DNA of 64,000 nucleotides from Leadbetterella lacunae (GTDB lineage Bacteria > Bacteroidota > Bacteroidia > Cytophagales > Spirosomataceae). Of this stretch, positions 50,380 to 59,409 are shown in pieces (position 1 is the stretch's first letter; each line of letters begins with the position of its first letter). The notes beneath the pieces are model-generated. The model ran no database searches. It saw only the letters and a list, made by a program, of their open reading frames with translations, and was not told the DNA's origin. Location of the stretch: contig NZ_JBHRYQ010000001.1 of the NCBI RefSeq assembly GCF_042649125.1, forward strand, positions 2,418,001 to 2,482,000, written 5' to 3'. A program made the position numbers and the translations under genes.

Positions 50380-51723
50380 ATGTCTTTAAATTCTCTCAAT
50401 GCAATCTCTCCGATAGACGGAAGATACCGAAAACAAGTTTCTGATTTAGCCGAGTACTTTTCGGAGTTTGGTTTGATCAAATATAGAGTACGCGTAGAAA
50501 TCGAGTATTTCATAGCTTTATGTGAACTGCCGCTCCCTCAACTCGCAGATTTCGATAAAAAACTGTACGGAAAATTGAGAGAAATCTATCAGAACTTTAG
50601 CGAAGCAGACGCTTTGGCTATTAAGGAGATAGAAAAAACCACCAACCACGACGTAAAAGCCGTGGAATATTTTATTAAAGACAAGTTTGCTACTTTTGAC
50701 ATCCTTAAGTTTTCGGAGTTTATTCACTTCGGACTTACGTCTCAAGACATCAATAACACTGCTATCCCGCTTTCTATCAAAGAAGCTCACACCGCTGTGA
50801 TTTTCGAGAATATGATGGAAGTAGTATCTCAAATAAAAGCCCTAGCAGACGAATGGGAAGACATACCGATGTTAGCTAAAACCCACGGACAGCCGGCCTC
50901 TCCTACCCGCTTGGGCAAAGAACTTAGAGTTTTCGTGGAGCGTTTGGTGGAACAAATCGGCCTGTTGGCGTCTATCCCTTATGCCGCAAAATTTGGGGGT
51001 GCTACGGGCAATTTTAACGCTCACCACGTAGCATATCCGACTATAAACTGGGTGGGATTCGGGAATGCTTTCGTAAACGAAACACTTGGACTATCGAGAA
51101 GCCAAACTACTACCCAGATAGAGCACTATGACTACCTAGCTGCCTACTGCGATAACCTAAAGCGTATTGATAATATTCTGATTGATTTTTCGAGAGATGT
51201 ATGGCAATATGTTTCTATGAATTATTTTAAACAAAAAATAAAAGCAGGCGAAATAGGCTCTTCGGCAATGCCGCACAAAGTAAACCCTATAGATTTTGAA
51301 AATGCAGAAGGAAACTTAGGAGTAGCTAACGCACTTTTTGAGCATTTTGCAGCCAAACTACCAATATCAAGACTACAACGTGACCTGACCGACTCCACCG
51401 TTTTGCGTAATATGGGTGTACCACTAAGTCACTTACTGATAGCACTTAAGTCGCTTAAAAAAGGAATAGGCAAACTAGAACTTAACCGAGCAGCCATAGA
51501 CCACGACTTAGACGAAAACTGGGCAGTAGTGGCCGAGGCCATCCAAACCGTGCTAAGAAGGGAAGGTTACCCAAAACCATACGAAGCACTGAAAGATTTG
51601 ACCCGTAAAAACGAAAAAATCACGGAGCGTTCTATCAAAGAGTTTATAGAAACATTAGACATATCAGACAAAGTGAAATTTGAGCTTAAGCAAATATCTC
51701 CGTTTACATTTACAGGAGTATAA
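50380..51723 (+). CDS. purB: Adenylosuccinate lyase
   Basis: A 447-residue fumarase/aspartase-superfamily enzyme that removes fumarate from SAICAR and adenylosuccinate in purine synthesis. Motifs: PIDGRYRKQVSDLAEYFSE, TTNHDVKAVEYF, IHFGLTSQDINNTA, AKTHGQPASPT and the signature loop GSSAMPHKVNPIDFENAEG with the catalytic Ser. Extra upstream frame (7 codons) overlaps the promoter, so the ATG at 50380 is used. Length matches the longer PurB form. Confidence 0.96.
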   Translation: MSLNSLNAISPIDGRYRKQVSDLAEYFSEFGLIKYRVRVEIEYFIALCELPLPQLADFDKKLYGKLREIYQNFSEADALAIKEIEKTTNHDVKAVEYFIKDKFATFDILKFSEFIHFGLTSQDINNTAIPLSIKEAHTAVIFENMMEVVSQIKALADEWEDIPMLAKTHGQPASPTRLGKELRVFVERLVEQIGLLASIPYAAKFGGATGNFNAHHVAYPTINWVGFGNAFVNETLGLSRSQTTTQIEHYDYLAAYCDNLKRIDNILIDFSRDVWQYVSMNYFKQKIKAGEIGSSAMPHKVNPIDFENAEGNLGVANALFEHFAAKLPISRLQRDLTDSTVLRNMGVPLSHLLIALKSLKKGIGKLELNRAAIDHDLDENWAVVAEAIQTVLRREGYPKPYEALKDLTRKNEKITERSIKEFIETLDISDKVKFELKQISPFTFTGV

Positions 51724-51768
51724 CTTTAGCGAAGCGTACAATAAAAACCTATTAAATTCTACATAAAT

Positions 51769-53814
51769 ATGAATTTCAAAAATGGATTTGTAGTTGGTAT
51801 TATTTGTGTTTTTTTAGCGTTTTTATTGTACTTACAATCCGACCTCTTTATCAACTTCCCTATTGCTGACGACTTTGGGGCAATCATAAATTTCAATTTA
51901 GATTACCTAAATACCCACACCCTTTCAGACAAGCTCACTTTACTTTTCTCTCAAAATAACGACTTCAAACTAGTAGTACTAAAACTCGTAGATCTCACCT
52001 ACCTCACCATTTTTGATAATGTAAACTTAGGGCATCTCCGTGTGTTTGGTTACTTCATGTTTTTGAGCACCATGTTTTTCTTATATAAACTAGGCGATTT
52101 TAGAAAAACCAACATCCTATATTTCCTACCGGTGCCGCTACTGATGATATCTTTTGCGTATAGCGAAATCAATGCCTTTGCCATGGAGTCTTTATCTCAT
52201 TTTTTGGTAATCTTTTTAGCTCTGGCTACCTTTTATTTCTTGTTTCAAACCAAATATTTCGTTCTTGCCATTCTTTGTTTGTTTTTAGGGGTATTTGCCA
52301 ACGGAAACGGCCTCCTGCTTATTCCACTTGGTGCCCTAGGACTATTATTTCTAAAAAAATACAAGCACCTCGTCATCTGGATATTAGCTTCTTGTGTGTT
52401 TTTATTCTTGTTTTTCTTTAATTATAACCGAGGCGAAAGCACCCTTAACGGCTCGGTATTAAGTAGAGTGGCCCATGTATTCCCCATTTATTTTGGTGGC
52501 ATAGGAGGCTTAGAAAATATTAAGTTAAATTTTGTAATCGGCTGCATTGGAATAGCAGCTACATTTTATTTATTTTTCTTCAAAAAAACATATCAGACAC
52601 ACCTGGTTTTAAGTTTATTTATTCTGTTTTTTGGAGGTACGTATTTGTTAATATCAGCCAAAAGAGCCTACACCCATCCGAGCGAAATACTAAGAGGTGC
52701 GTATTTGGTAAATAGCGTGATGATATTTATCACACTTTATGTACTGAGTTATAGCATTTACATAAGCAAATGGTTAAAAAACAACAGTAAAAAAGCCACT
52801 AAAGCAATCGCTGCCGTGTTATTTATATGCGGAATTTATCAAGCACGAAATATTACAAGGTGGTATGGCACCCACAGGTATTTTATAGAAACCATTGAGC
52901 AGCAATCTTTTGATATGCTTGCAAACAATGCCAACCTTTACAAAGAGCAACAATCACACTATAATATACCCATAATTAATACCAATTTGTTACATACGGC
53001 TATCGAAAAGGGCATTTTAGATCCCACCGAAATGTTACACACTTTCTTGGCAAAGCCCATTTCAGAGGTTCCGGAAATCTCAGTACTAAAGACCGATCAA
53101 CTTTTAGAAATTACAAATATTAATGGCCAACAAATTAAGGAAAACCCGTATATTGCTATATCGGGTACTATCCAAAATTATCCGGTTTCTGGAAGTCATC
53201 AGCTTGGAATTTGTATTGAAAAAAACGGGAAGAAAGACTACTTTAAAATACCTCTCAATAAAGATAAAAACGCCTGGTTTAGGTTTAAAAAAAGTTCGAA
53301 CATTTCATTTAACTTCCTGATAAACAAAGTAAAATATTTAAATACCGAAATAGAAATCACGATTTTCACTTTGGAAAAAAATCAAATAATAAGTAGTAGC
53401 GATAGTCAAACCATATACGTAAACGGAACCACACCTTCACCCAAAGCTGAAGAAACTCCGATTGTTTTTTCGAGCAAAAGCATCCCAACTGATAGCACCT
53501 ACCGACCGACACTTTTAGCCGCTTACACACACAAACAAATTAGCCAAATATTGGTCAATATTCCGGCTGAGTTACAGCACAATCCAGAGTTATACTTAGG
53601 ATTTGAGAGCACCGAAGACTCGCCATCGTTTATGCTTAAACTAGAAACAGACAGCACTTCGCCCAGCCTGGCTCGTTGTGTTTTTAATCAAAAAATATTA
53701 AAAAAGAAACACCCATTAGACAATACGTATCTTTTAAGACTTGTCACTTCTGGTACCAAACAAACCCAATATACAATGAAGTCGTACTTTTTTATTCCAG
53801 CTGAAAAATATTAA
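51769..53814 (+). CDS. Polytopic membrane protein, GT-C-like
   Basis: A 681-residue protein. The first about 360 residues hold roughly ten hydrophobic segments; an early loop contains FPIADDFGAI, whose acidic pair resembles the catalytic Asp of GT-C membrane glycosyltransferases. The C-terminal 300 residues are soluble and beta-rich (probably periplasmic). No specific family assigned. It could transfer sugars to surface glycans or proteins. It follows purB by 45 bases but need not be functionally linked. Confidence 0.6.
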   Translation: MNFKNGFVVGIICVFLAFLLYLQSDLFINFPIADDFGAIINFNLDYLNTHTLSDKLTLLFSQNNDFKLVVLKLVDLTYLTIFDNVNLGHLRVFGYFMFLSTMFFLYKLGDFRKTNILYFLPVPLLMISFAYSEINAFAMESLSHFLVIFLALATFYFLFQTKYFVLAILCLFLGVFANGNGLLLIPLGALGLLFLKKYKHLVIWILASCVFLFLFFFNYNRGESTLNGSVLSRVAHVFPIYFGGIGGLENIKLNFVIGCIGIAATFYLFFFKKTYQTHLVLSLFILFFGGTYLLISAKRAYTHPSEILRGAYLVNSVMIFITLYVLSYSIYISKWLKNNSKKATKAIAAVLFICGIYQARNITRWYGTHRYFIETIEQQSFDMLANNANLYKEQQSHYNIPIINTNLLHTAIEKGILDPTEMLHTFLAKPISEVPEISVLKTDQLLEITNINGQQIKENPYIAISGTIQNYPVSGSHQLGICIEKNGKKDYFKIPLNKDKNAWFRFKKSSNISFNFLINKVKYLNTEIEITIFTLEKNQIISSSDSQTIYVNGTTPSPKAEETPIVFSSKSIPTDSTYRPTLLAAYTHKQISQILVNIPAELQHNPELYLGFESTEDSPSFMLKLETDSTSPSLARCVFNQKILKKKHPLDNTYLLRLVTSGTKQTQYTMKSYFFIPAEKY

Positions 53815-53900
53815 TTATTGTTGGTAAATGATGAATCATTGTTGGCTAACGGTAAAACGTTTATTTAGCTATAAAGACTCAATTTTTTTCACAAAAAAAA

Positions 53901-53923
53901 CGTCTCAAAATTACTTTGAAACG
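53901..53923 (+). terminator. Probable terminator
   Basis: CGTCTCAAA and TTTGAAACG pair with one mismatch around loop ATTAC, preceded by A8 and followed by a T-rich stretch. Confidence 0.5.
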
Positions 53924-53940
53924 TCTTTATAATATTTTTT

Positions 53941-54244
53941 AACTATCAAACGGTTATTTTTTATTTTTAAAGAAAACATAGCTCAAACCAACCATTGAAG
54001 CCATTTTTTTATAATTTTGAAAAACACTCCCCTTTCAATAACTGGGTCGCCTGCCAGCGGGGCCTCCATTTTTTTTCGAAAAAAAACGGAGCAAAAAAAA
54101 CTGCACCCTGCAAACTCGCACAATTAAAATTCTTATTGTCAAGGTTCTAATAAAAATATTCTTCCCAAAAGAATTTTAACAGTGCTCAAACAGTGCAGGG
54201 CGATGTAATGATTTGTTTTCTGTTTTTTTACCCGTTTGACAGTA
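53941..54244 (+). mobile_element. MITE-like repeat, copy A
   Basis: A 304-bp non-coding element from AACTATCAAACGG (53941-53953) to CCGTTTGACAGTA (54232-54244). It is nearly identical to copy B over its whole length. The 95-bp stem-loop is at 54106-54200 and the poly-T/poly-A hairpin around 54065-54091. It lies between the GT-C-like gene and fabD, whose 3' end is 22 bases away. Confidence 0.82.
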
Positions 54245-54265
54245 CTATTTTTTCCTTTTAAAAAC

Positions 54266-55150
54266 TTACACGCCAGCAGTTTCTGCCTCTGGTGCAATCT
54301 TTTTTACCAAGCCTTGCAAAACCTTCCCAGGTCCACATTCCACAAATTTTGTAGCTCCGTCGGCTACCATATTTTGCACACTTTGTGTCCATCTAACCGG
54401 CGAAGTTAGCTGGTGAATAAGATTAAGTTTGATGTGTTCTACATCCGTAAATGGCTTTGCATTCACGTTTTGATACACTGGACAGATAGGCGTACTAAAT
54501 GTCGTATTTTTTATAGCTTCTGCCAGTTCTTCACGTGCAGGCTCCATCAATGGTGAGTGAAACGCCCCCCCAACTTGTAGCACCAAAGCACGTTTTGCAC
54601 CCGCCTCTTTCATTTTTTCGCAGGCCACATTTATTCCTTCTACCGAACCCGAAATCACCAATTGACCCGGACAGTTATAGTTGGCCGCCACCACTATTTC
54701 TTTAGTGTCGGCATGCACTTGGGCACATACTTCTTCCACTTTTTCGTCAGATAGGTTAAGCACAGCCGCCATAGTAGAAGGTTGAAGTTCACAGGCCTTT
54801 TGCATAGCTGCAGCACGCTGAGCCACAAGCCTAAGTCCGTCTTCAAATGACAACGCACCCGCAGCCACCAAAGCAGAAAACTCACCCAAAGAGTGCCCAG
54901 CTACCATGTCAGGTTTAAAATCCTCAACGGTAGTAGCCAAAATAACCGAGTGCAAAAACACCGCCGGCTGGGTTACGTTGGTTTGTTTGAGTTCCTCGTC
55001 GGTGCCCTCAAACATAATTTTGGTAATATCAAATCCTAAAATCTCATTTGCTTTCTCAAAAAGAGCCTTCGCCTTGGCGTTAGTTTCATAAAGCTCCTTT
55101 CCCATTCCACTAAACTGGGCACCCTGTCCCGGAAAAACGTATGCTGTCAT
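54266..55150 (-). CDS. fabD: Malonyl-CoA:ACP transacylase
   Basis: A 294-residue acyltransferase that loads malonyl groups onto acyl carrier protein for fatty-acid synthesis. Motifs: FPGQGAQFSGMG, TQPAVFLHS, nucleophile elbow MVAGHSLGE (Ser87), RAAAMQKAC with the malonyl-binding Arg, and catalytic His198 in GGAFHSPLM. Full length, ATG start. Apparently monocistronic in this window. Confidence 0.95.
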   Translation of the reverse strand: MTAYVFPGQGAQFSGMGKELYETNAKAKALFEKANEILGFDITKIMFEGTDEELKQTNVTQPAVFLHSVILATTVEDFKPDMVAGHSLGEFSALVAAGALSFEDGLRLVAQRAAAMQKACELQPSTMAAVLNLSDEKVEEVCAQVHADTKEIVVAANYNCPGQLVISGSVEGINVACEKMKEAGAKRALVLQVGGAFHSPLMEPAREELAEAIKNTTFSTPICPVYQNVNAKPFTDVEHIKLNLIHQLTSPVRWTQSVQNMVADGATKFVECGPGKVLQGLVKKIAPEAETAGV

Positions 55151-55681
55151 TTATTTTTCAGTTTTGTTTGAATAGCAAAATTACGTTTTTTTTTCGAATT
55201 GTAGCACCTACACTTCCACCGCCATAAAATCCGGAACGCCAACTTTACGCACACAACCAAAATTATTCATACCCCATCAATAATAAACTAGTATTCAAAT
55301 TGAATTACTTTTATTCTATTGTTTAAAAAACATTTGGGCGAATCCCCGTCTTCGCCAAGGATCTCTCGCTTTTCGTCAGGCCGACGTCCAGCCAAAAGAG
55401 CTCCGCTAGTATCCCTTTCGTTTTATTTGATCAAATACCATTTTCGATAATAAAATAGCTCAAATTCACTTTCCAGTGATTGAAAATAATTTGATTTAAG
55501 GTATTAAACGCCTCAAAAATGGCTAAAATCTCCGCACTACCTGAAAATTGGTAAGCCTATTTCATTAACAAATACATTCCCTTCTATAAAAAATACTTAT
55601 GATTTACATAATAAACATAAATAAAAACTTATGAAATAGAATCCAGAATTTTGCAGTGTTAAACATAAACAAATAATCTTT
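55151..55681. other. Intergenic region between fabD and icd, no clear feature
   Basis: About 530 bases between divergent core genes. A short GC-rich patch (55341-55410, with GCCAAGGATCTCTCGC and GTCAGGCCGACGTCC) stands out from AT-rich flanks but has no hairpin or frame I can assign. It must hold both promoters. Confidence 0.5.
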
Positions 55682-57118
55682 ATGACTAAAATAACAGTTG
55701 CAAAAGGAGACGGAATTGGACCCGAAATCATGGATGCTACCTTAGAAATATTGAAGGCTGCAGGGGCCCAAATAGAGGTAGATGAAATTGAGATTGGCGA
55801 AAAAGTGTATTTGTCGGGAAACACCTCAGGTATCGCCCCCGAATCGTGGGATACCATAAGGCAAAACAAGGTAATCTTAAAAGCCCCCATAACTACCCCA
55901 CAAGGCGGCGGATACAAAAGCCTGAATGTAACCACACGAAAAACCCTTGGGCTATATGCTAACGTGAGACCAGTCATGAGTTTGTACCCATTTGTGGAGA
56001 CCAAACACCCACTTATGGACTTGGTGATAGTGAGAGAAAACGAGGAAGATTTATATGCGGGTATAGAACACCAACAAACAGACGAAGTGGTGCAATGCCT
56101 TAAGCTCATCAGCAGACCGGGATGCGAAAAAATAATTAGATACGCTTTTGAATACGCCAAACAGCAAAACCGTAAAAAAGTGACTTGCTTCACAAAAGAC
56201 AACATTATGAAGCAAACTGATGGCTTGTTTCACAAAGTGTTTGATGAAATAGCCAAAGAATATCCAGAAATAAAAAATGAACACTGGATAGTAGACATAG
56301 GTGCTGCTAAAGTGGCGGAGTCGCCCGAACTGTTTGATGTAATCGTAATGCCAAATCTCTATGGCGACATAATATCAGACATAGCCGCCGAAATAGCGGG
56401 CTCGGTTGGTTTGTGCGGTTCGGCAAATATCGGCGAAGAATGTGCCATGTTTGAAGCAATTCACGGTACTGCACCAGACATCGGCGGCAAAAACATTGCG
56501 AACCCTTCAGGTCTATTACAAGGAGCTATTATGATGCTCAACCATATCGGCCAATCTACGGTAGCTGAAACTATCCAAAATGCCTGGCTGGCAACCCTCG
56601 AACAAGGCGTACATACCGCAGACATTTACAAAGAAGGCACAAGCAGCCTAAAAGTGGGCACAAGAGAATTTGCTCAGGCGGTAATTACCAATTTAGGATT
56701 AAAACCTAAACAACTAAAAGCGGTATCATTTGCCAATAACAAAGCACTCCATTTACCTAAATATCAAAGAAAAACAGTTTCTAATAAGGTGCTGGAGGGC
56801 GTTGATCTTTTTGTACAGTGGAATGATCACGACCCCAACGAATTAGCTGAAAAGCTAAAAAGAATAACTGGAAAAGGAATAGAGTTAACGATGATTACAA
56901 ACCGAGGAATAAAAGTTTGGCCCAATGGATTTAAAGAAACGTTCTGTACCGACCACTGGAGATGTAGATTTAACCCAACTAAAGGTACTCAGATTGAAAA
57001 ATCGAATATAATAGACCTTATGAAAAATGCCCTAGATGCCAATATAGACACCATAAAAACAGAAAACCTATATTCATTCGATGGCAAAATGGAGTATTCG
57101 ATGGGCCAAGGCCAGTAA
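55682..57118 (+). CDS. icd: NADP-dependent isocitrate dehydrogenase
   Basis: A 478-residue member of the isocitrate/isopropylmalate dehydrogenase family, the TCA-cycle enzyme that makes 2-oxoglutarate. Motifs: VAKGDGIGPEIMDATLEIL, KAPITTPQGGGYKSLNVTTRKTLGLYANVRPV (substrate Ser and Arg cluster), IVRENEEDLYAGIE, NIMKQTDG, MPNLYGDIISDIAAEIAGSVGLCGSANIGE and FEAIHGTAPDIGGKNIANPSG. A C-terminal extension of about 130 residues is typical of the longer bacterial and Rickettsia-like form. A 57-residue gene follows 36 bases later. Confidence 0.93.
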   Translation: MTKITVAKGDGIGPEIMDATLEILKAAGAQIEVDEIEIGEKVYLSGNTSGIAPESWDTIRQNKVILKAPITTPQGGGYKSLNVTTRKTLGLYANVRPVMSLYPFVETKHPLMDLVIVRENEEDLYAGIEHQQTDEVVQCLKLISRPGCEKIIRYAFEYAKQQNRKKVTCFTKDNIMKQTDGLFHKVFDEIAKEYPEIKNEHWIVDIGAAKVAESPELFDVIVMPNLYGDIISDIAAEIAGSVGLCGSANIGEECAMFEAIHGTAPDIGGKNIANPSGLLQGAIMMLNHIGQSTVAETIQNAWLATLEQGVHTADIYKEGTSSLKVGTREFAQAVITNLGLKPKQLKAVSFANNKALHLPKYQRKTVSNKVLEGVDLFVQWNDHDPNELAEKLKRITGKGIELTMITNRGIKVWPNGFKETFCTDHWRCRFNPTKGTQIEKSNIIDLMKNALDANIDTIKTENLYSFDGKMEYSMGQGQ

Positions 57119-57154
57119 TTGTGAAACTTTTCTAATTCAAATATTTATAGCAAA

Positions 57155-57328
57155 ATGAATAAAGTAGCAATCAAATTTACCATTAGTTTAATCTTGATGA
57201 TCACATCTCTGATAATGGCAGTCACAAGCAAAGATGGAGTAGACAGTAAACTTTACTCTTCCGTTTCAATCCTAATAGGGGCTTATCTGTCTCACAGTTT
57301 GAGCACCAAAAATTTCGGAAAGGGCTAA
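57155..57328 (+). CDS. Small membrane protein, 57 residues
   Basis: ATG AAT AAA opens a 57-codon frame, MNKVAIKFTISLILMITSLI then MAVTSKDGVDSKLYSS and SVSILIGAYLSHSLSTKNFG, with two hydrophobic segments joined by a short charged loop. It lies between icd and a terminator on the same strand, so it is probably co-transcribed with icd. Family unknown. Confidence 0.55.
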   Translation: MNKVAIKFTISLILMITSLIMAVTSKDGVDSKLYSSVSILIGAYLSHSLSTKNFGKG

Positions 57329-57373
57329 TATTATCCTTCTTTAATGAAACATGGTAAAATTCCATTAAAACCC

Positions 57374-57407
57374 AAAAAAAAATCCCCGAATTACTTCGGG
57401 GATTTTT
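57374..57407. terminator. Bidirectional terminator between icd and ilvC
   Basis: AAAAATCCCCGAA and TTCGGGGATTTTT form a 13-bp perfect stem with loop TTAC, with A and T tracts on both sides, between convergent transcripts. Confidence 0.93.
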
Positions 57408-57430
57408 GTTTGCTATAGAATTTGTAATTC

Positions 57431-58474
57431 TTAGTTATTTTCTGGTCTTAGACTTCTAACAGTTCTACCAGCTCTCCACATTTCAGAGTCACGTAGTTCT
57501 GCTAATTCTACCTCAAGTTTCTCGCGGTAGTCTGGCTGAGAGTTACGCTCGATAGAGATTGCAGCTTCGTTTTGAGTGATTACTGAGTTGTAAAGCTTCT
57601 CAAAAATAGGCTTAGTAGCATCTCTGAAAGGCTTCCACCAGTCCAAAGCACCTCTTTGAGCTGTAGTAGAACAGTTGGCATACATCCAGTCCATTCCGTT
57701 TTCAGCTACAAGTGGCATAAGCGATTGTGTCAATTCTTCTACTGTCTCGTTAAAAGCCTCAGAAGGCGAGTGACCGTTTGCTCTTAATACTTCGTATTGA
57801 GCAGCGAATATCCCTTGGATAGCCCCCATCAAAGTACCTCTTTCACCTGTAAGGTCAGAAGATACTTCTTTGTAGAAATCTGTTTCGAACAAGTATCCTG
57901 AACCTACACCGATTGCCATAGCGATACACTTCTCACGTGCTTTGCCAGTAGCATCTTGGTAAACGGCAAAAGATGAGTTCAAGCCCTTTCCTTCTACGAA
58001 TAATCTACGTAGCGAAGTACCCGATCCTTTCGGAGCAGCCAAAAATACGTCTACATCAGCAGGAGGAACGATTCCTGTTTTCTCTTTGTAAGTGATACCA
58101 AAACCATGAGAAAAATACAATGATTTTCCAGGAGTAAGGTATTTTTTAACTGTTGGCCAAAGCTCGATTTGAGCGGCATCAGATAGCAAATAACAAATGA
58201 TAGTACCTTTTTCAAGAGCCTCTTCGATTTCGAAAAGTGTTTCGCCAGGAACCCATCCGTCAGCTACTGCTTTGTCATAGGTTTTTCCTTTACGCTGACC
58301 TACGATAACCGGTAGACCATTGTCACGCATGTTCATCGCTTGACCAGGACCTTGCACACCATATCCAATCACAGCTACAACCTCTTTACCTAATACTTCT
58401 CTTGCTTTTTCTAAAGGAAATTCTTCTCTTGTTACAACTTCCTCTTCTACGCCACCAAAATTTAATTTTGCCAT
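57431..58474 (-). CDS. ilvC: Ketol-acid reductoisomerase
   Basis: A 347-residue class I enzyme of branched-chain amino-acid synthesis: it isomerises and reduces acetolactate to dihydroxyisovalerate. The N-terminal Rossmann domain shows VVAVIGYGVQGPGQAMNMRDNG, and the knotted C-terminal domain carries the metal ligands in DLTGERGTLMGAIQGIF and the segment FNETVEELTQSL. Cofactor-loop residues suggest NADPH but do not prove it. Last gene of the ilv cluster; the 303-base gap before it suggests its own promoter. Confidence 0.95.
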   Translation of the reverse strand: MAKLNFGGVEEEVVTREEFPLEKAREVLGKEVVAVIGYGVQGPGQAMNMRDNGLPVIVGQRKGKTYDKAVADGWVPGETLFEIEEALEKGTIICYLLSDAAQIELWPTVKKYLTPGKSLYFSHGFGITYKEKTGIVPPADVDVFLAAPKGSGTSLRRLFVEGKGLNSSFAVYQDATGKAREKCIAMAIGVGSGYLFETDFYKEVSSDLTGERGTLMGAIQGIFAAQYEVLRANGHSPSEAFNETVEELTQSLMPLVAENGMDWMYANCSTTAQRGALDWWKPFRDATKPIFEKLYNSVITQNEAAISIERNSQPDYREKLEVELAELRDSEMWRAGRTVRSLRPENN

Positions 58475-58777
58475 TTTTTAACGTTATAAATTATTAATTT
58501 TTATTACTAAGCTTAAATCAACTCCTATTTTAATTTTGCTCTTTCAGTTACCTTAAAGAGCCTTTTGATTTTCTGGGTTAAACCTCTTATTTAAAGAATA
58601 TTACCCTTTCTAAAAACCGCTGCAAATTTCCGAATAAATAATACCAAAACCAAGGTTTTTAAAACTTGAATTTGTTTATAACTGAATTTTGATCAGCCTA
58701 TATTATTTTGAAATTATTCTTTTTCGAAAATTACAAAAAATAACTACTTCTGAGATTCTTTCCGAATTTTCAAACTA
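58475..58777. other. Gap between ilvN and ilvC
   Basis: An AT-rich gap of 303 bases between co-directional ilv genes. It is long enough for a separate ilvC promoter, but I found no convincing box pair, hairpin or leader peptide. Confidence 0.45.
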
Positions 58778-59311
58778 TCACAAATAATACTCCCAGTCTA
58801 CCTCATCGGGCAAAAACTCTACTAGTCCTTGTGGTGTTTTGCCAACTGCTACCCTACCTGACCTTACGAACTCTATGATTCCGTATGGTTTTAGGTATTT
58901 AAAGAATTCAAAAATCTCTTCTTCGGTACCAGTTTTTTGTATGGTCACATAGTCAAGTTCCCAATACACCACCCACGCTCGGTACACCCTATTAATGGTA
59001 TCTATATCCAAAGGTTTGGCTCCAAGTGGTGTAGAGACCTTAAATAAAGCTATTTCGTTATACACGATGTCTTCATTTAAATATCCGAACACAGCCAAAA
59101 CCTCCACAATTTTACGGATCTGACGCACCAGTTTTTCTACCTCTTCACGTTTGTCGTGCTTGATCACGATGGTGAAACGAGAAACTCCAAGACGTACAGT
59201 TTCAGAAACTGTAAGACTGTCGATATTTATTCTCCTTCGAGTAAAAATTACCGTTATCTTGTTCAATAGCCCGATGCTATTCTCTGTAAATACGCAAATA
59301 GTATATTGCAT
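58778..59311 (-). CDS. ilvN: Acetolactate synthase regulatory subunit
   Basis: A 177-residue small subunit. An N-terminal ACT domain (YTICVFTENSIGLLNKITVIFTRRRINIDSLTVSETVRLGVSRFTIVI) is followed by a C-terminal regulatory half (ALFKVSTPLG, FEFFKYLKPYGIIEFVRSGRVAVGK). It binds branched-chain amino acids and gives feedback control to the IlvB subunit, encoded 98 bases upstream. Confidence 0.93.
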   Translation of the reverse strand: MQYTICVFTENSIGLLNKITVIFTRRRINIDSLTVSETVRLGVSRFTIVIKHDKREEVEKLVRQIRKIVEVLAVFGYLNEDIVYNEIALFKVSTPLGAKPLDIDTINRVYRAWVVYWELDYVTIQKTGTEEEIFEFFKYLKPYGIIEFVRSGRVAVGKTPQGLVEFLPDEVDWEYYL

Positions 59312-59409
59312 TTTATAAAATCTTATGACTCATTAAAATTTCTTTCAAAATCTATTCAGAGCCTTATTTTTTAAATTTTTATCAAAAACTAAAACAGAAA
59401 ATCATTTTC

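Noticed and set aside
55597..56205. 202-codon minus-strand frame antisense to icd
   Set aside because: Antisense to a conserved gene; hydrophobic bias comes from complementing icd codons.
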